64,000 nt of DNA, taken from positions 59,041,231-59,105,230 of the forward strand of contig CM028329.1 of the NCBI GenBank assembly GCA_016647705.1, read 5' to 3'. This stretch comes from Eucommia ulmoides. Lineage: Eukaryota > Streptophyta > Magnoliopsida > Garryales > Eucommiaceae. The notes beneath the pieces are model-generated. The model saw only the letters and a list, made by a program, of their open reading frames with translations, was not told where the DNA came from and did no database searches. The position numbers and the translations under genes were made by a program. Shown here piece after piece: positions 11,176 to 22,580 of this stretch. Each line of letters opens with the position of its first letter. Position 1 is the stretch's first letter.

Positions 11176-12430
11176 GCAACAGCAACCACAGACTACCGAC
11201 GAGTTCTACCATCGCTATCAGCATAAATATTCGTCACATATTAACACAATTAACCGAGGCGAACGGATTTGAATAGATCTGCGAATCAAAGTCGTGAATC
11301 AAACGATGAAGCCAACAAATCTGAATCGGACAGATCTACGATATGACGAATCAATCGTTGGTAATCGACGACAATCGATAATCAGCGACGAAGAAGAAGA
11401 ATCAACGAAAAACAAAAGAATCGAAGTGCAATCGGTGAATAAACTAACGACAAACCAGGAACGGATCTGGTCTGACCTGAAGAGCACCTCAGATTTGACC
11501 TGAACTGCAGCTAAAATCTGACCTGAACTGAACCAACCATTGGTCTCTAATTTGAATCGCAACAATCGACTTCGGATTTGGCCTAAACTGTACGATCGAC
11601 CTCAGGTTTGAGTCACATCTCAGATCTAAACCTGAACGGTATCATTGGTCGATGTCCGGAACATTTCCATTTCCGTCCTCCCTCGCATCACCAGCAACGA
11701 CGAATCAACAATCAGCGAGCCTTTGATATTCTCAAGCACAACGGCGATACGCCAATAAGCAAGAGTAGCAACTACCAGATCCACTGCCAATAGGAAAACC
11801 AGCGCTGCCGGAGCTGACCTCAGTGTACCAGAATCTGAATAGGAAATCGACATCGAAGACGTCATTGATGATGGTACGCCGACGATTTGGTCGGCAAAAC
11901 CACCGGCACTTCTCTGTTCACGCCGACGAAGGCACATCATCGACGATGGTCACGACATGCTGCAAGTGGATATTACGATAAAAAGGTTCATCTCCGATCG
12001 ATCGTCGAGTTGAAATCGACGTCAAGTCGCCCTCGCCATTGCCACCGGAGGGATATGAACGAAGATGGAGAGAAAGACTGAGAGAGAAAAAGGCGGTTGT
12101 TGCTGCGGAGCACCATCACCGCTGTTAACCGTGACCCATTTCTGCATCACGACGGATCGTCCCAAAGCAATAGGTGAATGGTTTGCGAAGAGGACGAGAA
12201 GTAACCAATCATGCCCAAAGAGATCTCCTCCTTGCGAATACTTGGGATCGGTGCCTCCGAACTCTTCCGGCCTCATATCGGACGAAGACATAAAGCGACT
12301 CAAGAATTCTCAGCTCCCAAAAATGCCATCATCTCCAAAAATTTGGCAAAAACCACCCTTCCATCTGCCCGTAGCCAAGAAGAGAAGGAGGCGACGCATC
12401 TGCAATATGAGAGCAAAGGAGATTAAGTAA
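11176..12430 (+). mobile_element. Gypsy-C internal region, leader side
   Basis: Sequence between the first LTR-P insertion and the repeat region. It is less AT-rich than its surroundings, and CGACGA-type words are frequent. Overlapping frames of 61-121 codons exist on both strands (for example 12065-12430 plus, 11626-11940 minus), but none shows a gag zinc knuckle, protease, RT or integrase motif, and opposite-strand frames overlap heavily. I treat it as non-coding or lost-coding retroelement sequence. Confidence 0.45.
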
Positions 12431-13620
12431 CCTAGGGGCAAATTACACAAGGGCCCCTAAGGTAACAAGTATATTTAGGGTTTAGCCCCTAAAGTTTATT
12501 TTTGAAAGTAAGCTTGAACTAAATCGTATATGGCTTAGGGTTATTACACAAGGCCCCTAAGGAACAAGCATATTTACGGTTTTTACCCAAATTTATCTTG
12601 TGAGATAATTCAAGAACAAGCTCGAAATGCCCTAAAGAAAATATTAAATTCAACTAAAATCTTCTAGACCCGATTTATGAATTATGCCATGATGTTCAAC
12701 TCTTGATAGAGAAGTGATATGTTGAGGTGCATTATAATTACAGAATATGACCCATAATTCGATAGGATTAGTTAAAATCCTAGGGCCATGTTTACAGTTT
12801 GCACCCTCGAATTTATCCTTAGCAACAAGTGTATTTAAGGACTATAATATCGATGAGCGGCATAAAAACAAAGAATAAATATGCTAAAGAACCCCGAAGG
12901 TGATACTTACACTTTATGCCCTCAAGATTATTTTGCTCATGAATTGAGACACAACATATTTGTGTACTACTTACATACCAACCCTTCCTTTAGCACTATT
13001 ACTGTGCAATAAACGTTATAGCATGTGAAACTAGTGCCCTAGCAGTGCTGTATAATAGCTAAATGTTGCACCCAGTACTGTGCCATTAATCAAGTGTTAT
13101 GTGTAACATAGAACATGCTAGAGTAGTAAAATATTACGCCCATGAGAACGATCTAACATCCTAGGGCTAATTACTCTAGAGCACCCAAGATAATAAGTAT
13201 ATTCACATTTAATGCCCATCAAATTTAAATAAGCTTATAGGTTATTGAATTAGAAAAACAAATACTTAAAGTACCTAGAAAGAAATATTGAAATTACATT
13301 TGGCATCTTCGAACTCATGTATTATGATGCTATATAGAGGAAGTTTAGCATTTGCTAAAAGAAATAAAAAGTGTATTACAGTTGCAAAATACGCCCAATA
13401 AACTCGACACGGATAACTCAAAGTCCTAGGGCTTAGCAAATTACACTTTGTCCGCTATAACTTTTACCCCGACAAATTACATGTTATAGGAACACTATTG
13501 GCACTACAAAATATCCAAGTATGCCCAACAGTGTATAAAATTCGATAACTTAGTTGTACTACGAAACCAGTACCCGAACTCTATATAAAATGGTTGATAA
13601 AATTGAAAAATGTCAATCAA
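12431..13620 (+). repeat. Degenerate long-period repeats in gypsy-C
   Basis: A theme of CCTAGGGC...TTACAC...GCCCCTAAGG...ACAAGTATATTTA recurs at about 12431, 12540, 12780, 13161 and 13422 with irregular spacing (roughly 110-380). Copies are too diverged to set a unit length by eye. No ORF is supported. Confidence 0.5.
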
Positions 13621-13977
13621 CATAAACTGAACTGCCAAGATTGGCTCACCAGTCTAAATCGAACTGCCTAGGTCAGTTCTCTCACAACTGAGCTGCCAAG
13701 ATCGGCTCATCAATTGATCATTCATGTTTTCATTATTCTACCCCTAGAATATTACATTGGGAACAATCCGGAATATTCGCAGAAATATGAACTTGTATAA
13801 CATCTTGAAGAATGCAATTATTTGTTCGTTAATGACTATTATATGGCATACAAATTGCTATTCTTATAGAGCAGGTTTAAAAGTTACAAATCCTAGTCAA
13901 ATCCCTTGAAAAAAGGGATAATCGAAAGGATATAGAAAGAGGAAAAGAGTTCAGCCCTCCCTAGGAGAATCGAATAT

Positions 13978-14655
13978 CAAAGCTCATCAGCTCTCCCAAA
14001 GAACAGGAGCTCATCAATTCTCCCTAGAATTTGAGCTCGTCAGCTCTCCCATCTATCAGAGCTCATCAGCTCTTCCGAATATTAGAGCTCATCAGCTCTC
14101 CTAAAGAAAAAGAGCTCATCAGCTCTCCCTAATATCAGAGCTTATTAGCTTTCCCAAAGAACAAGAGCTCATTAACTCTCCAAAAGATCAGAGCTTATTA
14201 GCTCTCCCGAAGAACAAGAGCTCATCAGCTCTCCCAAATATCAGAGCTCATCAACTTTCCCAAGGATTATAGCTCGTCAGCTCTCCCGTGTATCAGAGCT
14301 CATCAGCTCTTCTGAAGATTAGAGCTCTTCAGTTCTCCCGAAAAAGAAAAGCTCATCAGCTCTCCCAGCTCATCAGCTCTCTCGAAGAACAAGAGCTCAT
14401 CAACTCTCCGGAAGATCAAAGCTCATTAGCTCTCCCGAAGAACAAGAGCTCATCAACTTTCCAAAAGATCAGATCTCATCAGCTCTCCCAAATATCAGAG
14501 CTCATCAACTCTCCCGAATATCTAAGCTAATCAGCTTTCCCGAAAAGCAGGAGCTCATTAGCTCTCCCGAGAATTCGAGCTCGTCAGCTCTCTCATGTAT
14601 CAAAGCTCATTAGCTCTTCTGAAGATTAGAGCTCATCAACTCTCCCGTGGGGAAG
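13978..14655 (+). repeat. GAGCTC tandem array, 26/27-bp unit, about 25 copies
   Basis: The unit is AGAGCTCATCAGCTCTCCC plus a variable 7-8 base linker (for example GAAGAACA or AAATATC). The core AGAGCT-CATC-AGCTCT is an inverted repeat that can form a 6-bp hairpin with a 4-base loop, so each unit is a potential hairpin. Unit lengths alternate between 26 and 27, which breaks any long reading frame. Linker types recur in blocks: a GAGCTCGTCAG unit followed by a C.T.TATCA.AGCTCAT unit recurs at about 14033, 14272 and 14578, which suggests higher-order duplication. Confidence 0.85.
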
Positions 14656-14817
14656 AGTTTAGCCTTCCCTAAGATAATCAAATGAAAACCCACGAAGGAA
14701 ATAAGTTCCAAACTTAATGCCTGAGGACCTCACAGGAGGGCAGGGTCATTTTTAAACAATCCATGGAAATAATTTCGCATTCATAACTCATTCGGCCAAT
14801 AAACTAGTTATGAAAGA

Positions 14818-15140
14818 GGGCAAAGAGGAAGAGGAGAACTTACAAAAAAAAGAGGAATAGAAGAACTTACAAACAAAGAGGAAGAGCACTTACAAACGAA
14901 GATGAAAAGTACTTACAAATAAAGAGGAAGAGAAGAACTTACACACGAAGAGGAAGAGCACTTACAAATAAAGAGGAAGAGGAATTACGAATAAATAGGA
15001 AGAGAATAACTTACAAATGAAAATGAAGAGTACTTACAAACGAAGAGGAAGAACACTTACAAATAAAGATGAAGAGAAGAAATTACAAACGAAGAGGAAT
15101 AACACCTACAAATAAAGAGGAAAAGAAAAACTCACAAATT
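14818..15140 (+). repeat. AGAGGAAGAG...CTTACAAA tandem array
   Basis: About ten purine-rich units of the form AAAGAGGAAGAGAAGAACTTACAAACG, variable in length (about 24-33 bases), follow the GAGCTC array directly. Purines dominate the plus strand. No function can be assigned. Confidence 0.75.
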
Positions 15141-15184
15141 CCCCAGAATTTGAAAGCTACAAGTGAAAAGAAGAAGTCAACAAA

Positions 15185-15590
15185 GCCGCCTAGCTCAGCT
15201 CAACAGGACTGCCTAGCTTAGTCTGCTCATGGATTGAACTGCCTAGATTAGTTCACATCTAAAGCTCAACTCAATAGGACTGCTTAGCTCAGTTCACTCT
15301 TGGATTAAACTGCCTAGTTCAGTTCACATCCGAAGGTGCCTAGCTTAGCTCAACCGGACTACCTAGCTTAGTCCGCTCATGGATTGAACTACCTAGTTCA
15401 GTTCATATCCAAAGCTACCCAGCTCAGCTCAATAGGATTACCTAGCTCAGTCCGCTCATGGATTGAACTGCCTAGCTCAGTTCACATCCGAAGCTGCCCA
15501 ACTTATCTAAACAGGATTTCCTAGCTCAGTTCGCTCACGGATTGAACTGTCTAGCACAATTTACATCCAAAGCTGCCTAACTCAGCAAAA
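15185..15590 (+). repeat. CCTAGCTCAGT tandem array, about 77-bp unit
   Basis: Five copies start at about 15206, 15277, 15354, 15434 and 15511 (spacing 71-80). Each contains GGACTGCCTAGCTCAGTCCG, a CTCATGGATTGAACTGCC stretch and CAGTTCACATCCGAAGCTGCC. Diverged relatives lie at 13630-13720 and 18720-18870, so the array once extended further within gypsy-C. Confidence 0.75.
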
Positions 15591-15746
15591 TATAAATTCC
15601 CCGGGTCTGAAGCTAACTTCCAGGCAGACATTTACAAATTGCTCAGGTTTGAAGTAAGCACTCCAGTGGACATTTACAAATTCCCCAAGTCTGAGGCAAA
15701 CTCCCTGGTGGACATTTACAAATCCCCCAGGTCTAAGGCTGACTCC
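15591..15746 (+). repeat. GGACATTTACAAATTCCCC array, continued at 17104-17257
   Basis: Three to four copies of about 55 bases hold TCTGAGGCAAACTCC and GTGGACATTTACAAATTCCCC. The last copy is cut at GGCTGACTCC by LTR-P copy 2 and resumes after it as ACTCCCTAGTGG...CATTTACAAATTCC. An older uninterrupted copy reads AAACTCCCTGGTGG, which shows the empty site. Confidence 0.75.
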
Positions 15747-17103
15747 TGATAGGTGGAATTTATCTATGTATTTTCAAATCGATTTTGGTTGTTTTTTAGT
15801 GTTCTAGTTATGTTTTAATATGTTTTAATTCATTTTTATTTGTTTTTATGTAAATCAGGTATTAGGGACGAAAATGGGTGAAAACGATTGAAAATCGAGT
15901 AAATCGGTAGGACGCCAGTAAAGAAAAGTTGAAAAAGGCCAAGTTCAGAAACTGCAAGCTCATCGCTGCAGCGGTGATCCCCACCGTTGTAGCGATCAAA
16001 ATACATAAACTTTTTTGTCCAACCACCGCTGCAGCGGTCAAATGTCAGTGGCCTACTAGCTTCTCACCGCTGCAGCGATGCCTCCCACCACTGCAACGGT
16101 TCGACACCACCTGGCAAAGATATTTTGGGATATTTTTTATCCCTACTTGATCACCTCTTTCCCTACAACATTAAGCACATTTTTTGGGATATTTTGGGAG
16201 CTCCAAGATCAACCAAGCAAGAGGATAACACAATTTGGAGAAGAGGAAACAAGATCGGAGCGATTTTTATGGATGTGGAAGCATCGATTCTTCAGATTTG
16301 GCTACTCTCCCTTGTTTCTCTCTTTATTTCTTAGCTTTGGTTGGTTGTTTTGATTATGTTTAGTTAATTTGTAGTTGAAAATATGGTTATGGCCATGAGC
16401 TAAACATATATTATTTAGGGGTTGACGTAGTTCATGAAAATGTCGTTTGAATAAATCTATGTTTTGTTAATAATTGTTCATTTGTATTCGATTGTGTTTA
16501 CTGTTTTATTACTTACATTATATGATTGTTATGAAATTGTGGTTAGTTTGAGAATGTGGAGCTTGACATTTGGGAGAGGTAACCATGAATTCAGACCAGG
16601 GTTTAAACTCAACGTGACGATCTAATGACTCGAGAGAGTATTAGAAAGTATGCGATCCGTGAGGTTGGGGAAAGACTCATGTGATCAGTGTCGTTTAGAT
16701 GCTAGATAGAGATATCAACGTTAATGTGAAGTCGCATATTCATTCACTTTACACTCGAGATATGTAGTGAGTGATTTTTCGATACCTAGATTGTTAGATA
16801 GTTTGAATACCATTAACATAAACTAGATTGGATCAAACATATATAATTAAACAAAGTTAATCTCTAGATAATCTATTCCCATATAATATACTTAGTATTA
16901 TAGTTTAATTAATTGTTAATTTAGTTTAGTATATATTCTTTTAAACAAAAAACCCTAATTTTAATTGCCTAAATAAAGTTCAATTATGAAAATTGTGGTA
17001 CTTAATCCAATCCCTATGGATACGACAACCCTACTCCCCCTATTATATTAAAACTTGACCGGTACACTTGTGGTAAAAGTATCGACGTAATATTTTGCTA
17101 CTA
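15747..17103 (+). mobile_element. LTR-P copy 2: solo LTR with ACTCC target duplication
   Basis: The 1357-bp unit starts TGATAGGTGGAATTTATC and ends TTTTGCTACTA. It is flanked by ACTCC at 15742-15746 and 17104-17108, and the neighbouring tandem repeats preserve the empty site. It contains the cleanest palindromes of the family (CATCGCTGCAGCGGTG near 15960, ACCGCTGCAGCGGT near 16025, CACCGCTGCAGCGATG near 16066), then TTTTGGGATATTTT, the ATGGCCATGAGCTAAACAT block, and TCCCTATGGATACGACAACCC near the 3' end. Short frames at 15929-16353 overlap the palindromes and are not credible genes. Copies 2 and 3 end in CTACTA whereas copies 1 and 4 end in CGTACA, so two 3'-end subfamilies exist. Confidence 0.85.
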
Positions 17104-17257
17104 ACTCCCTAGTGGTAGAAGACGATGGTTCATTTACAAATTCCTGAATATGAAGATGTCTCTTCAGTGGTAGAAGATGGGCTGAGAACTCCTCCTCGAT
17201 AGAGAAACACTCGCAGTGATGAAAATTATCAAATGTAAAGTGAAATATCAAAGAGAG
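17104..17257 (+). repeat. Gypsy-C segment between two LTR-P insertions
   Basis: It continues the CATTTACAAATTCC array interrupted at 15746, with related units such as TCAGTGGTAGAAGATGG. It ends at the left edge of LTR-P copy 3. Confidence 0.6.
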
Positions 17258-18623
17258 TGATGAGTGGTTTATTTACCAAAAAATAAAGTACTTTTAGATT
17301 CAAATGTTTGTGTGTTTTCAAGAACTTTTATTAGTTTAATGTGTTTTTGTATTGTTTTATAGGTTTTTGAATAAATTAGTGAAAAGAGGCAAAGTCGGTA
17401 CAGGTGCAGTAACTTCAAGTCCAATTATTAACATGATTCAATTCTATTGTGGACAAACTCAAAACATGAAAGTTTTATATCTATTTCTTAGATTTTCATA
17501 AGTTTTTGAATCACCTCAATCGGAGCTCGGACGAGAAAATTACAGCAAGAAGAAGAAAAGTGTCACCGCTGCAGCAGTCATCCGGCAAAAAGTCTATTAA
17601 CTTCCCACTGCTGCAGTAGTCCGAAAGCAACAAGAATAGATATTTTGGGATATTTTCTTGATATATTGGATCCCATATGTATTTCCTCTTGCTCCCACAC
17701 ATAAAGAACATTTTTTGGGAGATCTTGACAGCTCCAAGGCCATTCAACCAAGAGAAGATCAAAATTCCAAGAAAGAGAAAACGATCTCGGAGCTGTTTTA
17801 GTGTCGATTCTTCGGATAACGGATAGTCTACTCGTTTCTCTCTGTATTTCTTAGTTTGGTTGATTGTTTTGTATATGTTTAGCTTGTATTTTGTTGTATA
17901 TTTGGTTTGGCCATGTATAGCTAAACATATATTATCTAGGGAGTGATTAGTTTATAAAAATGTTGTTTGGTTGAATTTATATTTCGTTAATGGTTGTTCA
18001 TGTTTCCAATTGTGATTACCGTTTTATTAAAATCTTAATATGTTTGTTACGGTATTAGGGTTGAGTTTGAGAATACGGGGTTTGACACTCGAGAAAGGTA
18101 ACCCCAGATTCGAATTAAGGTTTAAACATAACGTGATGATCTAATGACCCGGGAGGGCGTTGGAAAGTATACAATCTGTGAGGTTGGGGTGAGACTCATG
18201 TGACCAAGTGTCATATAGATGCTCGAGGAGGACTTCGGCATTAACGCGAAGTCACATATTCATTCACTTTACACTCGGGAGAGGTAGTGAATGAGATTTC
18301 GATACCTAGATTGTCGGATAATGTGAATGTCGTTAATGTAAACTAGATTTAATTAAACGCGTTTAAATGAACGAAGTTAATCCCTAGACAATTTACTCCC
18401 TTAAATGTCAATATTAGTATATTATATTAATTAGTTTAGTATATTATTTTAAAAACAAAAATATAAATTTGAGTCCCCTAAATAAAGTTAAGTTATGATA
18501 TTGCGGTACTTAACGACCATCTAATCCAATCCCTGTGGATACGACAACCCTTACTCTTCTCACTCTACTAAAACTTGACCCATACACTTACGGTAAAACT
18601 AGCGACGTAATATTCCTCTACTA
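17258..18623 (+). mobile_element. LTR-P copy 3: solo LTR
   Basis: A 1366-bp unit aligned with copy 2 along its length. It starts TGATGAGTGGTTTATTTACC and ends TATTCCTCTACTA. The flanks GAGAG (17253-17257) and GGGAG (18624-18628) agree at 4 of 5 bases; the exact start is uncertain by a few bases. Palindromes are CACCGCTGCAGCAGT near 17565 and CCACTGCTGCAGTAGT near 17607, followed by GATATTTTGGGATATTTTC. The 3' half repeats the TAATGACCCGGGAGGG, TCCCTAGACAATTTACTCCC and TCCCTGTGGATACGACAACC boxes. Confidence 0.75.
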
Positions 18624-18981
18624 GGGAGCAGAGCTAATCAGCCCACCGAAGATCAGCTAATCAGCTCACTCGCAGATAAGCCCATTAGCCTACTCGTAAA
18701 AAAGCTCATTAGTCCACCTGTAAGCTACCAGGATTGGCTCATTGACTAACTAGAGCTCCTAGTTCGCCTATCAAACTGAGTGTCACAGCTCACCAAATTA
18801 ATCGAATGTTGTAGATTAGTTTAAGCGGCTAGGATCTGCTCGATGCACCGACTAAGCTACCCTGATCAATCCACTCAGAAAAACACTTAATGGAAAATCA
18901 CCAAATCTAGAAGCTTATCAGACTAACTTGGCAAGGACACTGGGTTATTTACAACAACTTAGTTTATCAGAAGACCAACTC

Positions 18982-19104
18982 TCTCTCTTTTTGTAATTGT
19001 TGGAGGGCATTTACTTTGGCATCCAGCTCTATCTTCTTCAGGCCAAGCTCGGATTGCTACTTGTTGAGTTCCTCTCCCAACATGGAGTTCTTCCTGATCA
19101 AACA
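18982..19104 (-). pseudogene. Antisense coiled-coil ORF relic in gypsy-C (part 1)
   Basis: Read on the minus strand from about 19104, one frame gives LIRKNSMLGEELNK, a stop, QSELGLKKIELDAKVNALQQL and QKERELV. Leucines and charged residues are spaced as in a coiled coil. Extra antisense ORFs between integrase and the 3' LTR are a described trait of Tat-lineage Ty3/gypsy elements; placing this relic in that class is inference. Confidence 0.45.
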
Positions 19105-19519
19105 ACGACAAGGTAATAGTGGTAAAGCCATGAGAAGTTTTAACTACATATCTTAGTTCATTAACTGACTACATAGCTCAGTCCGACGACTACCTAGCTC
19201 AGTTCGTCAACTACCTCACTCAGTCCATTTCACTAAACACATTGTGTAGATCACTTCGTCAATATCAACCAAACTTCCTAGTTCAGTTCATTCGTAAATT
19301 GCGCTTCATCATTAAAATGCCGATAAGACTAAAGGTAGAAAGGATGAAAAATTAATTAAACAACGCCTAGTTTATCTACACTGGTTGGGGCGCAAATCTG
19401 GGCTGACCTCGTCCAACACCAAACTAGATCTGGACGAGATAAAGTTGGGCTTAATCTGAAATATGTTGGGCCAAACCAAAGGGCCCAAGAATTCTGCACA
19501 TCGCTACCGACGTCTTTAC

Positions 19520-19625
19520 TATCGACTCAACTTAGCCTGCAGTGCATTAACCTTAGCAGCCAGCTCAACCTTTACCAAGTTTAACTCGGTCAGGAATAAA
19601 GCCAAAATTACAACCTCAGAAAAGT
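19520..19625 (-). pseudogene. Antisense coiled-coil ORF relic in gypsy-C (part 2)
   Basis: On the minus strand this reads SEVVILALFLTELNLVKV then ELAAKVNALQAKLSR-stop. The VELAAKVNALQAKL segment closely resembles IELDAKVNALQQL of the relic at 18982-19104, so the two are probably duplicated pieces of one antisense coding sequence. The resemblance at protein level despite noise in between suggests past coding use. Confidence 0.45.
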
Positions 19626-19705
19626 GCACACCAAGGAATGAAGGCATAAGAAAAATGACATTCCATCCCGCTTTGACAAATCACCATGGAAGTCAGGAGG
19701 GAAAA

Positions 19706-20127
19706 TGATGCGAGAAAAATTCTCGCCTAAAGGAGGAGCCAACTAAGGCTTAACTTCCTACCATTCTTGCCTAGTGGGGGAGTCGATTTAGGTATCATGC
19801 CCCGCTAGGTAAGCCACATTAATGGGGGTGTAACTCCCCATTAATGACAACATAAATAGAAGAGGTAATCGTGGGCCAAAAAGGTGTAACGGCTGGGAGG
19901 TGACAAGTTCATATATATGGGGTCATACGGATACTCTCTTGAGGGGAGATTCAATTTTGTATTTTTTGTATACAATTGTATTCTCTACTGTTGTAAACAA
20001 GTATCTCTATATTATTTTGTATTTTACCATCCTTAGAGGATTGTAATGTAAGTGTATAGCATGTGTTGTTGGGTTTTTCGGCACGTGTGGCCATAGTTCA
20101 CACAGCGGGTAAATTTTGGTAACATCA
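19706..20127 (+). mobile_element. 3' LTR of gypsy-C
   Basis: A 422-bp LTR from TGATGCGAGAAAAATTCTCGCC to TTTTGGTAACATCA. A TATA-like CATATATATGGGG lies at 19911-19922, followed by ATACTCTCTTGAGGGGAGATTC (likely transcript start region), TTGTATTTTTTGTA and GATTGTAATGTAAG as possible 3'-end signals. The start itself contains a small inverted repeat (GCGAGAAAAATTCTCGC). It is followed by GAATT, near-matching AAATT before the 5' LTR. Most of the shared length with the 5' LTR differs by scattered substitutions. Confidence 0.85.
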
Positions 20128-20879
20128 GAATTTAGAGGCTCCAACTCCATACTCTTTTTATTATTATTATTATTATTATTGAAAAAAAATATATTTTTTA
20201 GAGAGAGGAAAATGATACACGAGAGAGGGACAAAGAGAAGATGGGGAGGAGGAGAAGAAAAGAAGATCGAGAAGAAGAACGTGTAGTTTTTTTTTAACAA
20301 AGTGGGGGTGGTTTCTTCCGGCAAGGTGGTGGAGGAGTTGTTGCTCCGACGACTTGGGGTCAGATTATTTTTTTTCAATTTGTTAAAAAAAAAAAGGGTG
20401 GAATCAATATTTTTTTAATTTGTTAAAAATAAAAAGTTAAAAATTTAGGAGTAAAAAAAATATTTTTTTTTTTAAAAGTATGGGTGTTTGTGATTTTTTT
20501 TTTTTTTTTTTTTAAATAAAAGATTGAAAAAAATAGCGTTTTTTAAAAAAAGAAAGAGTATTTAAAAAAAATTGAAATAATTTTTTTTTTTTAAAAAAAA
20601 AAGTACAAAAGTCATGTTTTGTGTAATGACAAAACAAGAGAAATCAAATGGATACTTGTCATTACTATGTAATAATTTTGAAATGTGAATATGGGTTTTA
20701 CCTATCAAATAAATTGGATATTTGATGGATAATACCTAATTTCAAAATTCAAAATTGAATGATTTTTTTTTCCATTATTTACTTTTTCCTCTTCTTACAC
20801 GATTCTCTTATACTTCTTCTCCTTTGATTGATTGAAGATTTTGGAGTGTGACCTTAATTTACTATTTGATATATGTTTA

Positions 20880-20880
<1 letters not shown>
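20128..20880. repeat. Low-complexity AT-rich sequence with a repeat shared with 42080-42310
   Basis: It contains an ATT microsatellite (20156-20179), GA-rich sequence (20200-20290), T and A homopolymers (20460-20610), and a block with AAAGTGGGGGTGGTTTCTTCCGGCAAGGTGG and AATTTGTTAAAAATAAAAAG. Similar GGTGGGGGTGG, GTTGTTGTTG and AATTTGTTAAAATAAA words appear in order at 42105-42300, so a dispersed repeat is likely. The 123-codon minus frame at 20007-20378 is homopolymer-derived. Confidence 0.45.
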
Positions 20881-21774
<894 letters not shown>

Positions 21775-22509
21775 AGACCCTGATTTCATACGTACGTCAA
21801 TTTAGTTGCATTTTTAAAGCAAAAAAATAATTAAATTAAATTACAGGGTGAAATTGTGTTAATTAAAGGTCAAATTAAAATTTTGAGGGGTCAATTTACA
21901 AAATTAGAAAACATTCAATCTAAAATTTACATTTAACTTTTGAATTAAAACTTTTTGGGGTGAAATCAAAATTTCAGGAACTCTTAAAAGATGAATTGGA
22001 TTAAAGTACAGATTTAAAGGAAGTTGGGGGAGGAAAGAGTAAATAAAACAAAAGTTTTTTTTTAAAACATATATATATATGTGTTTACTAGTGTGTGTCC
22101 GCCGGGAACTCCACCAAAACAGAGAGGAAGAGGAATGGCGACGTGGCGAGATGAGATCAATTCCTAAACCACCATCTTCATGTATATATATACTCATGCA
22201 AATCGTGATCAAGCATCTCAAAAATGAGAAATTCAAGAAAAAAATCAGAAGAGAAAAATCTAGAAAATCTAGAGAGAGAGAGAGAAAATCGGAGGTAGGT
22301 TCTTCAGCATGCGGTGGATTTAGCGATTTTAAGGGTGCATGATCGAAGTGTGGGTTCTGTGATTAGTTGTGTGGGCATGATCAGCGTGAGTCGCCGACGG
22401 TAAGTGTCGCCATTCGGCTGTGTGTATGTGTGTGTGTGGGTGTTCCGGTTGTTGCTGGTATGTGTATTCCCCCGTTTGATGTAGCGAGAATACGTGTGTA
22501 GGAATTTTG

Positions 22510-22580
22510 TTGGCAGTGTGTATATGTGTTTGTTGGCAGTGTGTATATGTGTTTGTTGGCAGTGTGTATATGTGTGTGTT
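22510..22580 (+). repeat. 23-bp minisatellite, three copies
   Basis: TTGGCAGTGTGTATATGTGT plus TTG repeats at 22510, 22533 and 22556 with near-perfect identity, within the GT-rich part of the LTR-like unit. Confidence 0.9.

Larger units (their letters stand above)
18624..19705 (+). mobile_element. Gypsy-C 3' internal region with polypurine tract
   Basis: It begins with degenerate AGCTAATCAGC units related to the GAGCTC array, then CTACCTAGCTCAGT relics, then sequence carrying minus-strand coiled-coil relics (separate entries). It ends with AGTCAGGAGGGAAAA (19691-19705), a purine-rich tract touching the 3' LTR start, as expected for a PPT. No plus-strand ORF is supported; the 81-codon frame at 19463-19708 runs into the LTR and is incidental. 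Confidence 0.6.

Noticed and set aside
11294..12430. Cluster of 60-121 codon frames on both strands
   Set aside because: Frames overlap each other on both strands and show no gag or pol motif; kept only as gypsy-C internal sequence.
13978..14655. Regular short repeats suggestive of a CRISPR array
   Set aside because: Repeats and linkers are both degenerate, unit length alternates 26/27, there are no cas genes, and the context is a plant retrotransposon.
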